Below, piece after piece: positions 11,865-24,411 of a stretch of 64,000 bases of DNA. The notes under the pieces are model-generated. The model did not search any database. It saw only the letters and a program-made list of their open reading frames with translations, and was not told the origin of the DNA. Positions within the stretch are counted from its first letter, which is position 1, and the number at the start of each line of letters is the position of its first letter. A program made the translations under genes and the position numbers. Source of the DNA: Capitulum mitella (lineage: Eukaryota; Arthropoda; Thecostraca; Pollicipedomorpha; Pollicipedidae); assembly GCA_030062745.1 (NCBI GenBank), contig CP099839.1, positions 35,497,293 to 35,561,292 on the forward strand, given 5' to 3'.

Positions 11865-14040
11865 CTGAAAATGGGAGTAACTTAGAAAAGCCTGAATATC
11901 ATTTACATAAAATGCCACAAATTAAGAGAGATGGTGATATTGTGACAAATTTGACATGAACAGAAATAAGACACTGTGGCCTTTACAATTCTTGGTAACC
12001 ATACATAAGAAAGATAACACAAGATATAGAACAACATATGCCAAAAAGTAGCTACATACACCCTCACATCAAGGATCACAGCAGATCATGCAATATTGAG
12101 CAACAATGACTAACACAAAGGCAATTACCCTGCATTATAAGCACAATCATACAAATTTGAACACAGGAAGACTTAACCATTCAGCAATTTTTGCAGACAG
12201 CGACACGACATCTGCAAATTTAGCATGAAGAAAATTTTGGCCCAAAAATAAAATGCAACATTATTTTGGTTCCGGGATTCACTTTGGATGGACTGGGTGA
12301 GTTTTGAGATGAGATGTCTCATCCCTGAGTACAGGTTCATTGCTGGCGTTATGGATGACCCCATTCCAGAATTATTTTTTGCAATATAACAAAAATAATG
12401 CTGACATGGGGAAAATGCGTGAACAATACAGCTGGCGGCCAAAACAATACGACACAACAATAACGTGCTCAATCGTACACAGTATGCCTGACTGAAGGAG
12501 ATAAGATGATTCCCGATTGGAAGCATAACCGACTGAAGAGGATAATCAAGGCATACTGGGTTAAGAAGACTTCGTGTTTAGCTATATATGGCACCTCTAA
12601 ATATCTTACGTTATAAGTTTCCCGATTTTTTACCTCTATCAGCTCTCCGAAACGCCACAGCACGAATGTGGCCGAATTCGGCAAAACGTGATGACGCTTG
12701 CGACGCAGCAGAAACAAAGCGAAGCTGCGGTTCCCGGATAAGAGTAGCATAGTCAGACAGAATTTCCATTCTAACGGAATTTTTTTTTCAAACTGCCATG
12801 AAGTGAAACAGTTAAGAGGTAAACCAAGCTAAGCTAAGCTAGAGGTAAGCTGAAACTAAGCACTGCCCTAAACGTTAATGGTTGAGGTATTCATCCTTCC
12901 TTTTCGAAAAGACGGACGGCTAGCTTGGGTTGCAGTTTCAATGAGTGCATCTGCCGGGATGTGAAACTTTAATGGAAACTGAGGCCATTAGCAGTTTTGG
13001 AGGAAAATCTTTCTCTCCAGTGGCACAGGCAGTGTCCAATATTTCGTCTGTAAGGACATGTGTGAACCTGTTGCCCTCCATATTTTCCTGTGCACAAATG
13101 GAGCAGGTGCTAGGCCAGTCTTTAATCCATATCATGGGTATAGATACTTGAGCAACCACAGTTCTGGTTGGTTGCTTGGTTGGTTTTGGGGTAGACTTAT
13201 GGTACCAGTTACTTCAGGCATGTGGTGTGCATTCTACACCACAGGTGTCATTGGTCATAGTGTCACAATTCAAACCCACAATGTTGCAGTTATAAGGCTC
13301 TCTGCACTAAGCTAACAAGGACATCCTTAGTTGTGCCTGTAGTAAGGCAGCAAGTTGCCCTGTTTGTGCTGACAGAGACAAAAGAGTGGTGTTCTCAGGT
13401 ATGATGACAACAATGACACTGCCCCAAGTGAGGCATCTTGCCATCCCATTTGGTTCATTGTGTATGAAGGTAACCTACTCTTGGTATGCAGTTTCTCATC
13501 AGAATTCAGGCACCTGATTTTGAATCCACTAAAATGTCCTTCAAAAAATGTAACATCAATTTGTTCCAAAGGAAAGAAAACCCCAGAAACTAGGTAGAAT
13601 TGCCCAAAATCTGATTTTCTACCTCAAGTCATCCCCAACAAGATATCATTCAGCCATGTCACATGTTGCCACATGAGAGGTAGGCAGGTATAGGGCTGCT
13701 GCCTGAGGCTGTGGAAAAACTGACTCAAGGTCCTCATGATGTTACATTGTGATTTGCAAATTGCAGCACTGAGCATTCATGTTAAACTTTTAAATGCATT
13801 GACTGTTTTTTTTTTGTTGGATTAAAGGTGCATTTTATGTGATTAGAAAAACCCACTTCTGTAGAATCTTTTTTTTTGTAAAATGACCACAAGAAATAAA
13901 TTACCATGCAGTTTTATCATGGAAAAATTGCAAAAAAAGGAAAAACATGTTTTTTGGCCATTTGCTGCAGTTTGGGATGATGCTTTCAGGATGGTATACA
14001 TAGTGTTCTTTTATTTTACTAACTGGTCATGTATATTTCA
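11865..14040. promoter_or_regulatory. INPP5E 5' flank and probable promoter region
   Basis: No coding exon was recognised. A patch with normal CpG content at about 12630-12770 is the likeliest promoter, because it is followed towards INPP5E by a stretch with no CpG from 13047 to 14096. A TTTCAG acceptor at 14035-14040 just before the INPP5E start codon suggests that a 5' untranslated exon lies upstream. No TATA box was assigned. Confidence 0.35.
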
Positions 14041-14072
14041 GACTCTGTCATGCATTAAGGCATAATAAAGAA

Positions 14073-17000
14073 ATGTCAAAGAAGAAATCCCTGGCTCGCC
14101 TCGCAATTGAAAGATCCCAGACAAAGGAAGATAGACCACAGGATGGCACCTTTTTTAACAACTCCAAGTCTTCTTCCATTGTGAGACCACTGGGTCATGG
14201 CATTGAATCTGATCAGGTCAGCCCAGCAGCTGCCAGGACGCAGACACCAGAAAGATGCGGCCCTATCCACAATGGCCAGTCAGAGGCAACTGGCACCATG
14301 CACCATCCCAGTGCCAGCAGAGCTGCCGTGCAGAAGGGCTCTGGGCTCCGTCCGACCAGAGCATCAAACAACCCCAGTCGGCACTCATACCCGGCAGCAG
14401 TAATGTCATCCAACGTCGGTGGGATCCCTCGGATTGGATGGGGGTCACCTCTTGCCACCTCCCCACAGCAACAAAGTCCCTCTGCCTCCCCACAACAGCC
14501 AGTCCCCTCAGTCTTCCCACACCAGCAGCCTGCTGCCGCCTCCCCACATCAGCCGCTGGAGAGCACCTCGCCTCCGTCTGCGGGCGGGATCCAGGGCTGC
14601 GTGTTGCCGCCGGACGGAGCTCCGCGGCCGTGCGGCGCCGGCGGCGCCGGCTCGGAGCGGCCCGGCTCGGCGTCCAGTCCGCCGGCCGGCGCCGGCCCGG
14701 CGGCGGCCAGGAACGGCTCCGTGTCGGCCTCGCCGACCGTCAGCAGCGGCTCGTCGGCGGCCGGCGGCTGCGGTCTGCTAGCCGTCCGGCCCATGCCGCA
14801 CGCTCACTCCACCAACGACCTGCAGGAGCCGCCAGCCGACGGCGCCGCCCGACACGGCCTGAGCCAAGCCTGGAACAGCCCTATGACTGCCAGTCACAGG
14901 ACCAGGTGAAGCCACGGACTTGCGACGGGACGGTGGGGGGGGGGAAGGGAGGGGCTGACAGGGGGTTAGTGGGGTCTGGTTGCTTATATTGGTTGGATGT
15001 GTGGTATATGTGCATGATATGCGTGCCAGTTACATGTAGTGAACATTACTTTTTCTGAATCTGAACAGTGTTTGCACTGGACATGCTTGAAAGCTGTTTA
15101 ACGTGCCTGCAACTTGTAGGAAGCGTAGAAATTGCCTATATATGGTACAACCACTCGTTATGGTACTGTAAAATCATCACAGTGTCACTGGAATTGATGT
15201 TATAGTTGAAGTAGATTAGCTTTGAAAGACAGCCATTACTTCGGGTATATGATGCTTTCATGGCTAAGAAAACATTTAAATGTTTCCATAATTTTTGCAC
15301 CTTTGTTTTTTTCTAGCCTGCGGCGATGTTTTGTGTACTTTACTTGTTGCTAACGGAGTTCGCCCATGTCGTTTTCTGACGGTTTAGACATGTCTCTGGG
15401 TGTTGGCTGAGGCTGTGATGTTTCGGTCTGCGAACGCCGTTGGTTCTCCTCAGGTCGTACCCGGCCGGTCTGGCCGGCAGCATGGAGACGCTGAGCAGCT
15501 GTTCAGAGTTGTCGGTTGGTAGTCCCCTGAGTGCCATCACTGTGCAGAAGGCCAGGAGCAGGTTAGTGCCGCGGCCCGGATCGTCGGGCTTGAACTCTTG
15601 GAAAAAGCATTCAGAATCCGTGGTCTGGGACATCGTCCTGAAGACTACCCATGTGCTCGTTATAAGCCCTCCCTTAATCCTGTTCCCGGTAGATGGGGGG
15701 GGGGGCTGAATTCACCCCCCTCGGGTTTTTTGTTCGTCGATTCCAGGGTTTTTGACTTAGCTCCACGAACCTAGGTGACTTTTCTTAGCTGTTCTTGCTA
15801 CGTGCTGTGACAATATTTCGGAATTCTATTTTTCTCAGGGGCGGAGCCAGGTAACGTTTTTGGGAGGCACCTCAGGGCATTTTTGGCCCTGTTGAGGGTA
15901 AAAGGAAAATGACTGCCAAAAATAGCGTTTGTAAGGTAGAGCTTAAACTTTGTATGGATGTATAGCAAAATAGTTGGGCAACGTGTAAATACAATTTTGT
16001 TCGTCTGAGGCCACTTTACAAAATCAGGTCAAGGTCAAAAGTCAAAATTTGCCTTTATAGTCATAATTTTGACGCTATTTTTTCAAATGCCAAACCCAGA
16101 ATATATATGACGTAAAAGGGTGCCCTCTACTTGTGTATCAGATTTCAGCGTGATATCTGGCCGGGTCACGGAGCTATGACCTAAAACGTCAGTGCGCATA
16201 CCCTATATCACAATAGCCGTAAAATGTAATTTTTGAAATAGAGTGAACTTAAATGATTGAAAACGTTAACAGGTAATATTAAATGCACACGAGATCATAT
16301 CAAGTGATTCCAAGGTCACTGGAGGTCATTTAAGGTCAAAAGTCACAAGCTGATCTGAAGAGCATGTGACCATGGCAGTTGACCTTTTTCATGTCCCTGG
16401 CACCGCCTATGCTAACATTATACGAACATTGTAAAACGATTTGTACTCCTTTAGCATAACATGACTAGCAGAAACAAAAAAAAAAGTTTTTACTTGTTTT
16501 ATTCATTCAGTTGTTGAAAACTAATCCTCCTATTTTCGAAACCCTATGAATGCCTGTGACTTTTTTTTAATTTCAGATCTGTGTACCAATGGTAAAAGTC
16601 CCATCCATAATCTCTCGGTTCATGCCGATTTCATCGAAATCGGTTCATAAACAACGGAGTTATAAGAGGCCCAAAAGTACCTCCCCCCATTTTGATATTT
16701 TTGCCTCCCTCCTGTATCCACCTCTTTCAAAATTTTGGAAAGTTCTTTTTTAAAAATGTAGTTAACGTCATGGCAAATCGATTGTCGTTTGTTGCGATGA
16801 AATCGGACGAATAGTTCTCGAGATCTTAGGGGGGGGGGGGCGAATCCGCCCCCTCCCCTGCCGGGAATCGGCCATACCGTGTAGCCCTCCGGGAATAGGG
16901 TTAAACTGTTGCTGCTGCGCCAGGCACAAAGTAACACAGGAAAGCGACTGAATTTCATTAAGGGTGATTTTGCGAAAGTGAAAGTTATGACACTTCACAC

Positions 17001-20000
17001 AAGGTAACATTCAGAAGGCATGGGATGAGCTCACGGAACGGCTTGAAGAAATCCAGGAAGAAGTAATTCCACCGGAAAGAAAACCCAACAAGAGGAAGAA
17101 CTTGTATGTGACAATGGAGGCTTTTCGGTTGAAGAGACTGAAAGATCAGAGTTCCAAGTACATCAAAACTGAAGAGGAAACACGTCAAAAGCTTTTCAAG
17201 CAAGGTCCAGGGAAACTACGAAAATTGACGCGTAAGCTAAGAAAGGCATTTGAACGAAACTTGACTGATGAAATGAAAGACTATCCAGGCTCTTTGAAAG
17301 CACTGCAACTCAAACCTGAAGACATGTCTTAAGATGCCTGGTTTGGTTACTAGGGAATGGGTAGCCTTCGGCCCAAATATAGCAAAAGCAATGGGTTTGA
17401 ATATATTTTTTGGCCCTGTTTTCTGCGGAAGAAGATGTACATAATTTGCCAGAACCAGAGCAAAAGAGTCTTGCCTCTTGTGGAGACGATGGACGTCAGA
17501 GATGCGCCAGGATCCCGATGGAATGGAGGTTGTCTCCGTTTTGTATTCAACCCCTCGTTGACCTGAATGGGTCATTACGTCGTCTCGGAAAGGTCGTGGC
17601 CCTCTGGAGCAAAGCGGTGTCCAGGTGACGCAACACTTACTGTTCGGATCCACCGGCATTCCGGCACTTTTCTGGTGGACATCAACTAGAAAAAGTAAAG
17701 AAAAAGCTAGAATTCAACCCAACGGAAGCGCTAGGGCCAGATGGTATGCATCCAAAACTGCTGAGGGAAATAGCCTGTGAAATGGCCCTGTCCAACACTT
17801 CAGAAAACCCTTGACTCCGAAACGCTTCCACAGGTCTGGAAAATAGCAAATATAATTTATGTATTTGAAAAGGGGGGCCGCAGACTGGCATAAGACTATA
17901 GACCAATAAGTTTTCCATCGCAGCTGTGTAAAATACGAGAACCTCTCGCTAGGGACAAGCTGATGAGCCTCTTCAAGAGAAACAGTTGACTGTCCGACGA
18001 ACAGTACGGACTTGTCCCCGGCCGTTCATGTGTACTGCAGCTGCTGGTGGTGTTGGACGACGGGACAAAAAGTTCAGATGACAATAGGCCTGTGGATGCT
18101 TTCTTTCTGGATTCCAGTAAAGCCTTTGATTCTGTGGCCCACGGCCGCATACTGATTGCATTGAAGGCTCTAGGGATCAGTGGTAAGTCCTGAAATGGAT
18201 TGAGGGGTTCCTAACAGGACGACAGCAGAGAGTTGTGGTAGACGGAGCTACGTCAGACTGGGTCGCGGTAGCGAGTGGTGTCCCGCAGGGTAGTGTGCTG
18301 AGCCCGACACTATTTGTGGCTGCAGTCGTCATTACCAGACCTGCTGGACAACACAATACGAATACTCCTACTTGCCGATGATATCAAACTACGGAATTAT
18401 TCACAGCGACCAAGACTCGTAAATACTCCAGAAGGACGTGAATACATTGCAAAGTTGGTCCTGCCGCTGGAAGCTGCCATTTTTTGCTTCCAAATGCAAG
18501 ATGATGTTCTTTGGAGGGAACAACAAAAAGTGCATGTACCACATGCTGGGCCAGAGTCTGGAAGAAACAACAGAAGAAAGGGGCCTGGGTGTCTTATGGA
18601 CACATCCGTAAAATTCCATGGTCAGACAGCAGCGGCAGTGGCAAAGGCATTCCGAACCCTACGTATGATAAGAACAACCTTTGTGGGCCTCGATGAGAGG
18701 TCTGTTCCTATTGCCTGTAAACCATGATTCACCCAGTATTGGGAAATGGAAATTGTGTTTGAGGCCCAGCTTACAGTGAAGACCAAGATGAGGTTGAGCG
18801 AGCTCAAAGGAGGGTCACAAAGCTGGTGCCATCAATGAAATGTTTACCGTATGAGGAACGCCTGAACTGTACCGCCGAACTGAACTGGGCGGGGGCTCTC
18901 AGGCTCATGACGAGCCTCAAAGGTCCCGTATCTGTTACAGTTAGAGTTAAAGCTTGTTGAAACGTCGCGTTCACTCTTTCCTCAAAACGTCGCTGTAGCA
19001 TTTTGATGTAGGCCGTGCATGGCTGTCATCGAAGGAAGATCCAGCCAATGTCGCACGTTATCCCACTATAACCGTTTGTCGTGCGTTGTCATGACATCGA
19101 GATTGGCACTGGATCCCTTGACAGGGGCTACCTGGTGAACACGACCGGCAGTGCCCTGCTGCTCGGCTCGGACGAGTTGAACGCCAGCCTGCCTCAGCGG
19201 CAAGTCAACCTCCTGGTCGGCACCTGGAATATGAACGCCAAGGTCAGTGCAGGGCTTGCCGAGCTGGGTTCATAGTCAGTAACTGAAAATTGGCTGGATT
19301 TGATCGGTGTCGTGAAGCTAACATTTTTGCAACTGCATGTTCGTGCGCCACTGCACGCTGCATGTCCGTGCGCCACTGCACGCTGCATGTCCGTGCGCCA
19401 CTGCACGCTGCATGTTCGTGCGCCACTGCACGCTGCATGTTCGTGTTACCTGTGATGATTATACGTCATGTGTTGTGCACCCTAGAGATGGCCTAATTAC
19501 TTAATTAGCTAATGTTCGGCCGAGGTGCAGCGATAGTACAGGCACGCTATTGCTGCCGATTTTTTGCGTTTCGTGTCACCGAGCCCTAGCTTGCCTGCTT
19601 TTACCACAGCCGCTACATTCTGTCCGGGGAGACACCTTGCTGTATGTGGCGCCTGCTGTTCCCCGTGACCACCGTTTCTCTCCGTGCCAAGAGCTGCCCT
19701 GATGCGTTATCCCTGCTGCATGATGTCCCTGCTATCCCCTCTGTCCACCACTCCAGTCCCTGCTAGGAGCAACCTCGCTGTGTGTTGTCCGTACTGCCCC
19801 GTTTCATATCTGTTACTGCTTGTGCCAGGACCTGCAGTGCTGTATGTTATTTCTGCTGTGTGCTGTCTCAGCTGTTTCTTGTGGCCACTGCTTCTGTTCC
19901 TGCCAGGAGCTGCCCTACTGCATTATCCATGCTCTGTGCTGTCCCTGTTGTCCCCTCTCTGAATGCCGTTCATTTTCTGCGACGAGCAGACCCTGCTGTG

Positions 20001-23000
20001 TTATCCCTGATGTGTGTTACTCCTGCTGTCCTGTCTCTGACCGCCACTGCAGCTGTTTCTGCCCGGACCTGCTGTCCTGTGTTACCCCTGCTGTGTTTTA
20101 TTCCTGCTGTCCAATTTCTGATCGCCACTGCTGTTTTTGCCATGAGCTGTCCTACTGTGTTATTCTTACTGAGCGTTATTCCTGCTGTCCTGTCTTTGAC
20201 TGCCGCCGCCGTTTGTGCCAGGAACCGCCGTCCTGTCTGGACGACCTGGTCCTGCCCGATTGTCTGGCGTTCGTGCCGGACCTGGTAGTGCTCGGCACGC
20301 AGGAGTCGCACGCCGACCATCGTGGTCTGCTGGTGCGGTTACAGTCCACACTGGGCCCGAGCCACGTGCTCTTCCACTCGGCCTCACTGGGCACCTTGCA
20401 CGTCTGTGTCTTCATACGGCGAGACCTCATCTGGTATTGCTCAGGTCAGGCGGCGCTGGGGCCTGAATTCTACTCCTGTGACTGTTTAACATTACATGAA
20501 CTCTGATACTCCATGTCCTGTACTGAGATCACTCGAACCCGAGATTTGCTGAGCAGTTGTACGTTCATATACTTGTTCCCTGAATTCGCCAGGTTATAGA
20601 AACTCAGTTTCCTGTCGTATTTAAGCTGGTGTTGGTGTTCTGTTGTCTGTATTTTGTACTAGCATGTGGTAGTGGTGTACTAGCATGTGGAGTGCACATT
20701 TTTATGGCTGATTCATGCTTTCATAAATCGTGTCGTTTTATTTCTCATCCGTGTGTTAAACATGATTCTATCTTTTTGTGCGGTTAAACGCTCAGGTAGT
20801 TATATTTATGCTGCTGTGGTTCATTTCAGTTCCGGAAGAAGCCAGCTTTAGCATCCGGCAACCGACGGCCATCAAAACCAAGGGATGCGTTGCTGTTGGG
20901 TTTCAGTTTTTTGGTAAGAATGTACCAAAAAAAAACTGAATGACATGTTTCTTCGTTACTGTCTACGAAGGTGCGTGAGGCATTTTCCTTTGATAAACAT
21001 ATTGTATTCTAAGCCTCATTTAAGTTGTGTTCCGAATATCTGCTTTCTTTCTGTGGTATGCATACGGTATAGTGTCCTTCGATTGTTCCCACAGGGACAA
21101 CGTTTCTGCTACTGACGTGCCATCTGACGGCGCACTTGGAGAAGCAGAACCAGCGGATCGACGACGTCCGTCGGATCTGCGCCGCGCTGGACCTGCCTCA
21201 GGGCATTCCGAGCCGCAGCAGCAGTCGAGGTCAGCGCCGCAGCAGTCGGGTCCGCTCTGAGTCTCGACCACTGTTGGAAACCGGGTTTGTCTCTCTGGTG
21301 TCGGAGTACCAATTCTCTTTTGGAGGATAAAATGTCGTGCGTTTTTGTGAGAAACATGGACTAACTAGGTGCTTTGCAAGCCTATATGGCCAACAGGGGT
21401 TATTCAGCGGCTATGTTTGGGGGGCAAACAAGTCTCCGGGGTCTATATGGTAGATCAGCGAAGTCGTGGAGCGGGGAAGGCGGCTGGCCATGGGTTCGGA
21501 GTGTGTTTCGACGTCCAAATATGAACGATAAACCATCAGTCGGGGGGGGGGGAGAGCGACGCTGGGCAACTTCAAACTCTGGTTGAGTGAGAATACTCAT
21601 GTCAGTTAGGGGGAGAATGACTGTTTTGAAGGACAAATTTTTTTCGTAGTATAAATTTTTTGGTGCTCCTTGACACCAGAAAACGACAGTTTTTCCAACA
21701 CTGGTCTCGACCGACCTAGCTTCTCTCTGTAACGCTTGTGCGTAGTCCGTTCAGTGATCGCGCGATGAGTACTGGCGGATTTGACGGGAGATTTTGCGGG
21801 AGATTGTGTGTGTAGTAAATTAACAATAGTACAGTATCGTATCTACGTTGCGGGAAGGCAAACGAAGGAATGGTATGCCGCAAAAATAAAAATAAAACGA
21901 GTAGATCGTATCTTTCCTCATAGCGCGTAGTGCTTAATGTGCCAGGTGTCAAATGCATCGTCATTGTTTCCAAAATAGCTGAGATTCTATGTAACGTGTA
22001 TTTTGACGTCACTAGAAGGATGTACTGTTCAAATACCCCACCTAGCGAGACGAGCGATTGCCGCGGACGTCATCCTTTATTAACACCGCTGACGTACTCC
22101 ACACGACTCTGACCACACACAGCTCCTCGCCCGCAGGTGCGCATGGCCGTGAGACCGTCCGAGTGTTCCCTCTGATGTTGCCAGACATGACCTCCGCCTC
22201 CTGCTGTCGTCAGACGTCACCCCTCATGCGTTCAGACATGAGACCTCTTGTCGCGAGGCTTCACTTTTCCTGTCGTCAGACGTCTCCTCTCCTGCGCTCA
22301 GACGTGATGCGTCCTGTCGTCAGACGTGATACGTCCTGTCGTCAGACGTGAGACCTCTTGTCGTCAGACGTCACGCTTCCTGCCGTCAGACGTGAGACCT
22401 CCTTTTGTCAGACGTCACCCCTCGTGCCGTCAGACGTGACCCTTTGCTGCCCGCAGACGTGACGGAACGATACGACAACGTGTTCTGGTTCGGCGACCTC
22501 AACTTTCGGCTGCACCAGAGCCGTCCGCGAGTGATCGACACGATCGTGGAGAGCTCCGCCTCGGTCCTGCTGCGAGAGCGCACCATGTCCGACGCCTGCA
22601 TGCGCAGCCTGCTCGAGTGGGACCAGCTGAACCACGCGAAAAAGAAAGGTACCTCTGCCGCACACTGTTTCTTCTTGACCTGTGACCTACGGCCTACGAC
22701 TTGTTCGCGTGTACCATCATTGAGTAGTGTTAATTATGTTTTGTGATTGGATTTATTGAGCTACCTATTTTATTAACGTGCCTGTCGAGCCTATCTATTT
22801 TAAGTCCATTCCTGTAAGGTAGTCTAGGAGGACTGTGTCGTCCTCCCAATCATGGAGGTGTTTCATTCTGTTCATTCACAACACGGGGCTAAACAATCTC
22901 AGACCTCATGTGCCAGTTTCATGTGGTTTAATTGGAGTGCTTTGTGAGGCTGCGGTGTGCAGTCTGAGCGAAATGCCATAATGAATCTCTTAAACTTTTT

Positions 23001-24174
23001 GGAACTCAACCCCGCGAAGAAATATTTGCCGCGAAGCAGTTGGGGTGTGCGGGACAGTCCCGTGTCAGAAGACTGTTAAATCTTTCTTTTATTTTTTAGG
23101 GCGCGCCTTTGAGGGCTTCAGTGAGGGTGACATCACGTTTCTGCCGACGTACAAATACGATCCGGGCACGAACAACTTCGATACATCCTCCAAGCAGCGC
23201 ATCCCAGCCTATACGGACCGCATCCTGTTTAAGAGTCGACGCGACGGCGTGCGGTAAGTCTGGAGGACGGGATTTTATTTGGGAAGATTCTGCAGAACCG
23301 ATTAGGCGCGGATGTCAAACGCTGTGTCGCGGATGTGGCCCAACCCTATGTGCGTATTGGTGTGTACAGGATTTTTCTCTCCACGGCTCTAGCGCCGATC
23401 AGGAACTAACCGCACTTGATTGGACACGGGGCCTATACGTTTTATTGCACCGGGTCACCCATTGGCTCATGGTCCGGCAGGTGTATCAAATACGACTCGG
23501 TGCACCCATTCAACACCTCCGACCATAAGCCGGTCTGGGGCCTGTACCAGTGCAGCATACGCCCCAGCATGGACAAGTGAGTGATGTCGGCACAGTACCT
23601 ACTGCTCGTTTTTTCCTTCGTATAGCAGATCCTGCCTTTCTTCAAATCTCTGGTAATAATATGGGTTTTCTTTGGTATCATATTTACTGTTCCCGTGTTA
23701 CTCTTCATTCTTTCACTCCCGCTTTTTTTTTTGCTCAACACGATACTAGGAAGGCACGCTCCTGGAATACTGTTTTTCTCACTTTCTTGCTAACAAGAAA
23801 GTGCCAATTTACAGCAGATATGGATCTGAGATGACTTACACTGTAGTGTGGATGATGATTCTACCCGATCTTCCAAATTATGACAGAGGCGTGCTACAGC
23901 CATTGGCAAATTGTTTCTGGGGCCGGTCATAGTCCAGGGTAGCTCAGAATGGCCATTGCTTCATCCAGTTCAGTCGTGCTGGTAGTCCGTAAATTGTCAT
24001 TCAGTGGGCGATAATTTCCCCGTAAGCGCACAACGATGTCGCGTGTCCGTTTTCAGCATCCCTCTGGCGGCGGGTCAGTTCAACCGGGCTGTGTTCCTGG
24101 AGGGGCTGCGGCGACGTGCCCGCCACCTGCCCGCCTCTCGCGGGAACGACGCCCGGCCCTGCAGCGTCCAGTAG
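14073..24174 (+). CDS. INPP5E: Inositol polyphosphate 5-phosphatase E
   Basis: INPP5E removes the 5-phosphate from PI(4,5)P2 and PI(3,4,5)P3 and acts at the primary cilium. Ten exons join without a frame break: 14073-14905, 15454-15561, 19125-19242, 20222-20444, 20830-20913, 21095-21229, 22457-22648, 23100-23253, 23481-23576 and 24057-24174, giving 686 codons (human 644). Residues 1-310 are Ser/Pro/Gln/Ala-rich, as in orthologues. The catalytic domain starts near LVGTWNM (about 340) and carries [20 protein letters not shown] (about 511), PAYTDRIL (about 600) and [11 protein letters not shown]. The tail reads [20 protein letters not shown] and ends in CSVQ, a CaaX prenylation box. Intron 2 holds a dead LINE and a TTAA-site element, introns 3 and 6 hold tandem arrays that run into the next acceptor, and the stop-codon region is repeated downstream. 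Confidence 0.95.
15674..16904 (+). mobile_element. TTAA-2 family element, complete
   Basis: The element is bounded by TTAA at 15674-15677 and 16901-16904. Its inverted ends read TTAATCCTGTTCCCGG on the left and, on the opposite strand, TTAACCCTATTCCCGG on the right. Inside are a poly-G run with a GAATTCACCCCC segment, an AGGTCA-rich region near 16020-16350, and a GGGGGCGAATCC segment near the right end. It has no transposase frame. It lies in INPP5E intron 2, immediately left of LINE-derived sequence. TTAA sites plus CCC-type ends point to a non-autonomous piggyBac-like element. Confidence 0.75.
16990..18960 (+). pseudogene. Degenerate LINE (non-LTR retrotransposon) reverse transcriptase
   Basis: The stretch carries order-preserved fragments of a non-LTR polymerase protein broken by stops and frameshifts. 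They are a basic linker (17005-17330), [19 protein letters not shown] near 17710, [17 protein letters not shown] and [16 protein letters not shown] near 18195-18310, LLLADDIKL near 18365, and a C-terminal [15 protein letters not shown] segment near 18800. These are hallmark motifs of CR1/jockey-like elements. It lies in INPP5E intron 2 in the sense direction and cannot be functional. The 5' limit is uncertain because the TTAA-2 element abuts it. Confidence 0.8.
19325..19446 (+). repeat. 26-bp minisatellite in INPP5E intron 3
   Basis: About 4.7 copies of a 26-bp unit built on GCATGTCCGTGCGCCACTGC occur, with only C/T changes between copies. The array starts about 85 bp downstream of the exon 3 donor. 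Confidence 0.9.
19686..20221 (+). repeat. About 78-bp degenerate tandem array ending at the exon 4 acceptor
   Basis: GCCAGGA-like motifs occur at 19686, 19762, 19824, 19902, 19979, 20061, 20139 and 20217, with most spacings between 76 and 82 bp. The units share CTGCTGTCCTGTCTCTGACC-like sequence. The last motif is the real 3' splice site of INPP5E exon 4 (TTTGTGCCAG then GAACCG). Because the unit covers the polypyrimidine tract, the AG and the first exon bases, every copy is a potential decoy acceptor. Confidence 0.8.
22150..22456 (+). repeat. Tandem array ending at the INPP5E exon 7 acceptor
   Basis: About a dozen imperfect copies of TCGTCAGACGTGAGACC / TCGTCAGACGTCAC-type units occur, each roughly 20-30 bp. 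The array runs into CCCGCAG at 22450-22456, after which exon 7 starts with ACGTGACGG. The repeated core CAGACGTGA is therefore the same sequence as the acceptor AG plus the first exon bases. Confidence 0.8.
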
Positions 24175-24411
24175 CCGACCGTCCTGCCGTCTGCCGGATC
24201 CGTTTGGCAGTGAACCTCAGACCAGCAGCGTCCAGTAGCCGACCGTCGTGCCGTTTACCGGGCCCTTGCGTACTGCAGCGTCCAGTAGCCGACCGTCGTG
24301 CCGTTTACCGGGCCCGTTTGGCAGTGAATCTCTGACCTGCAGCGTCCAGTAGCCGACCGTCGTGCCGTTTACCGGGCCCGTTTGGCAGTGAACCTCTGAC
24401 CAGTCCGCCCC
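24160..24411 (+). repeat. Tandem repeat of the INPP5E CaaX/stop region
   Basis: The segment GCAGCGTCCAGTAGCCGACC, which encodes the CSVQ box and TAG stop, recurs at 24161, 24225, 24275 and 24339, with unit lengths of 64, 50 and 64 bp. The rest of the unit (CCGTTTACCGGGCCCGTTTG...) is also conserved. Only the first copy is joined in frame to the gene. The others lie in the 3' untranslated region. Confidence 0.92.

Noticed and set aside
14255..15058. 267-codon plus-strand frame overlapping INPP5E exon 1
   Set aside because: This is an alternative frame of the same GC-rich exon. It has no motif, and the 14073 frame splices into the phosphatase exons in phase.
19684..20506. Cysteine-rich plus-strand frames of 168 and 228 codons that might be a secreted cysteine-rich protein
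   Set aside because: The upstream part is the translation of the degenerate 78-bp array (TGCTGTCCTG words give Cys). Only the part from 20222 is a real exon, of INPP5E.
22150..22456. CRISPR-like array
   Set aside because: The units are imperfect and there are no unique equal-length spacers or cas genes. The context is a eukaryotic intron.
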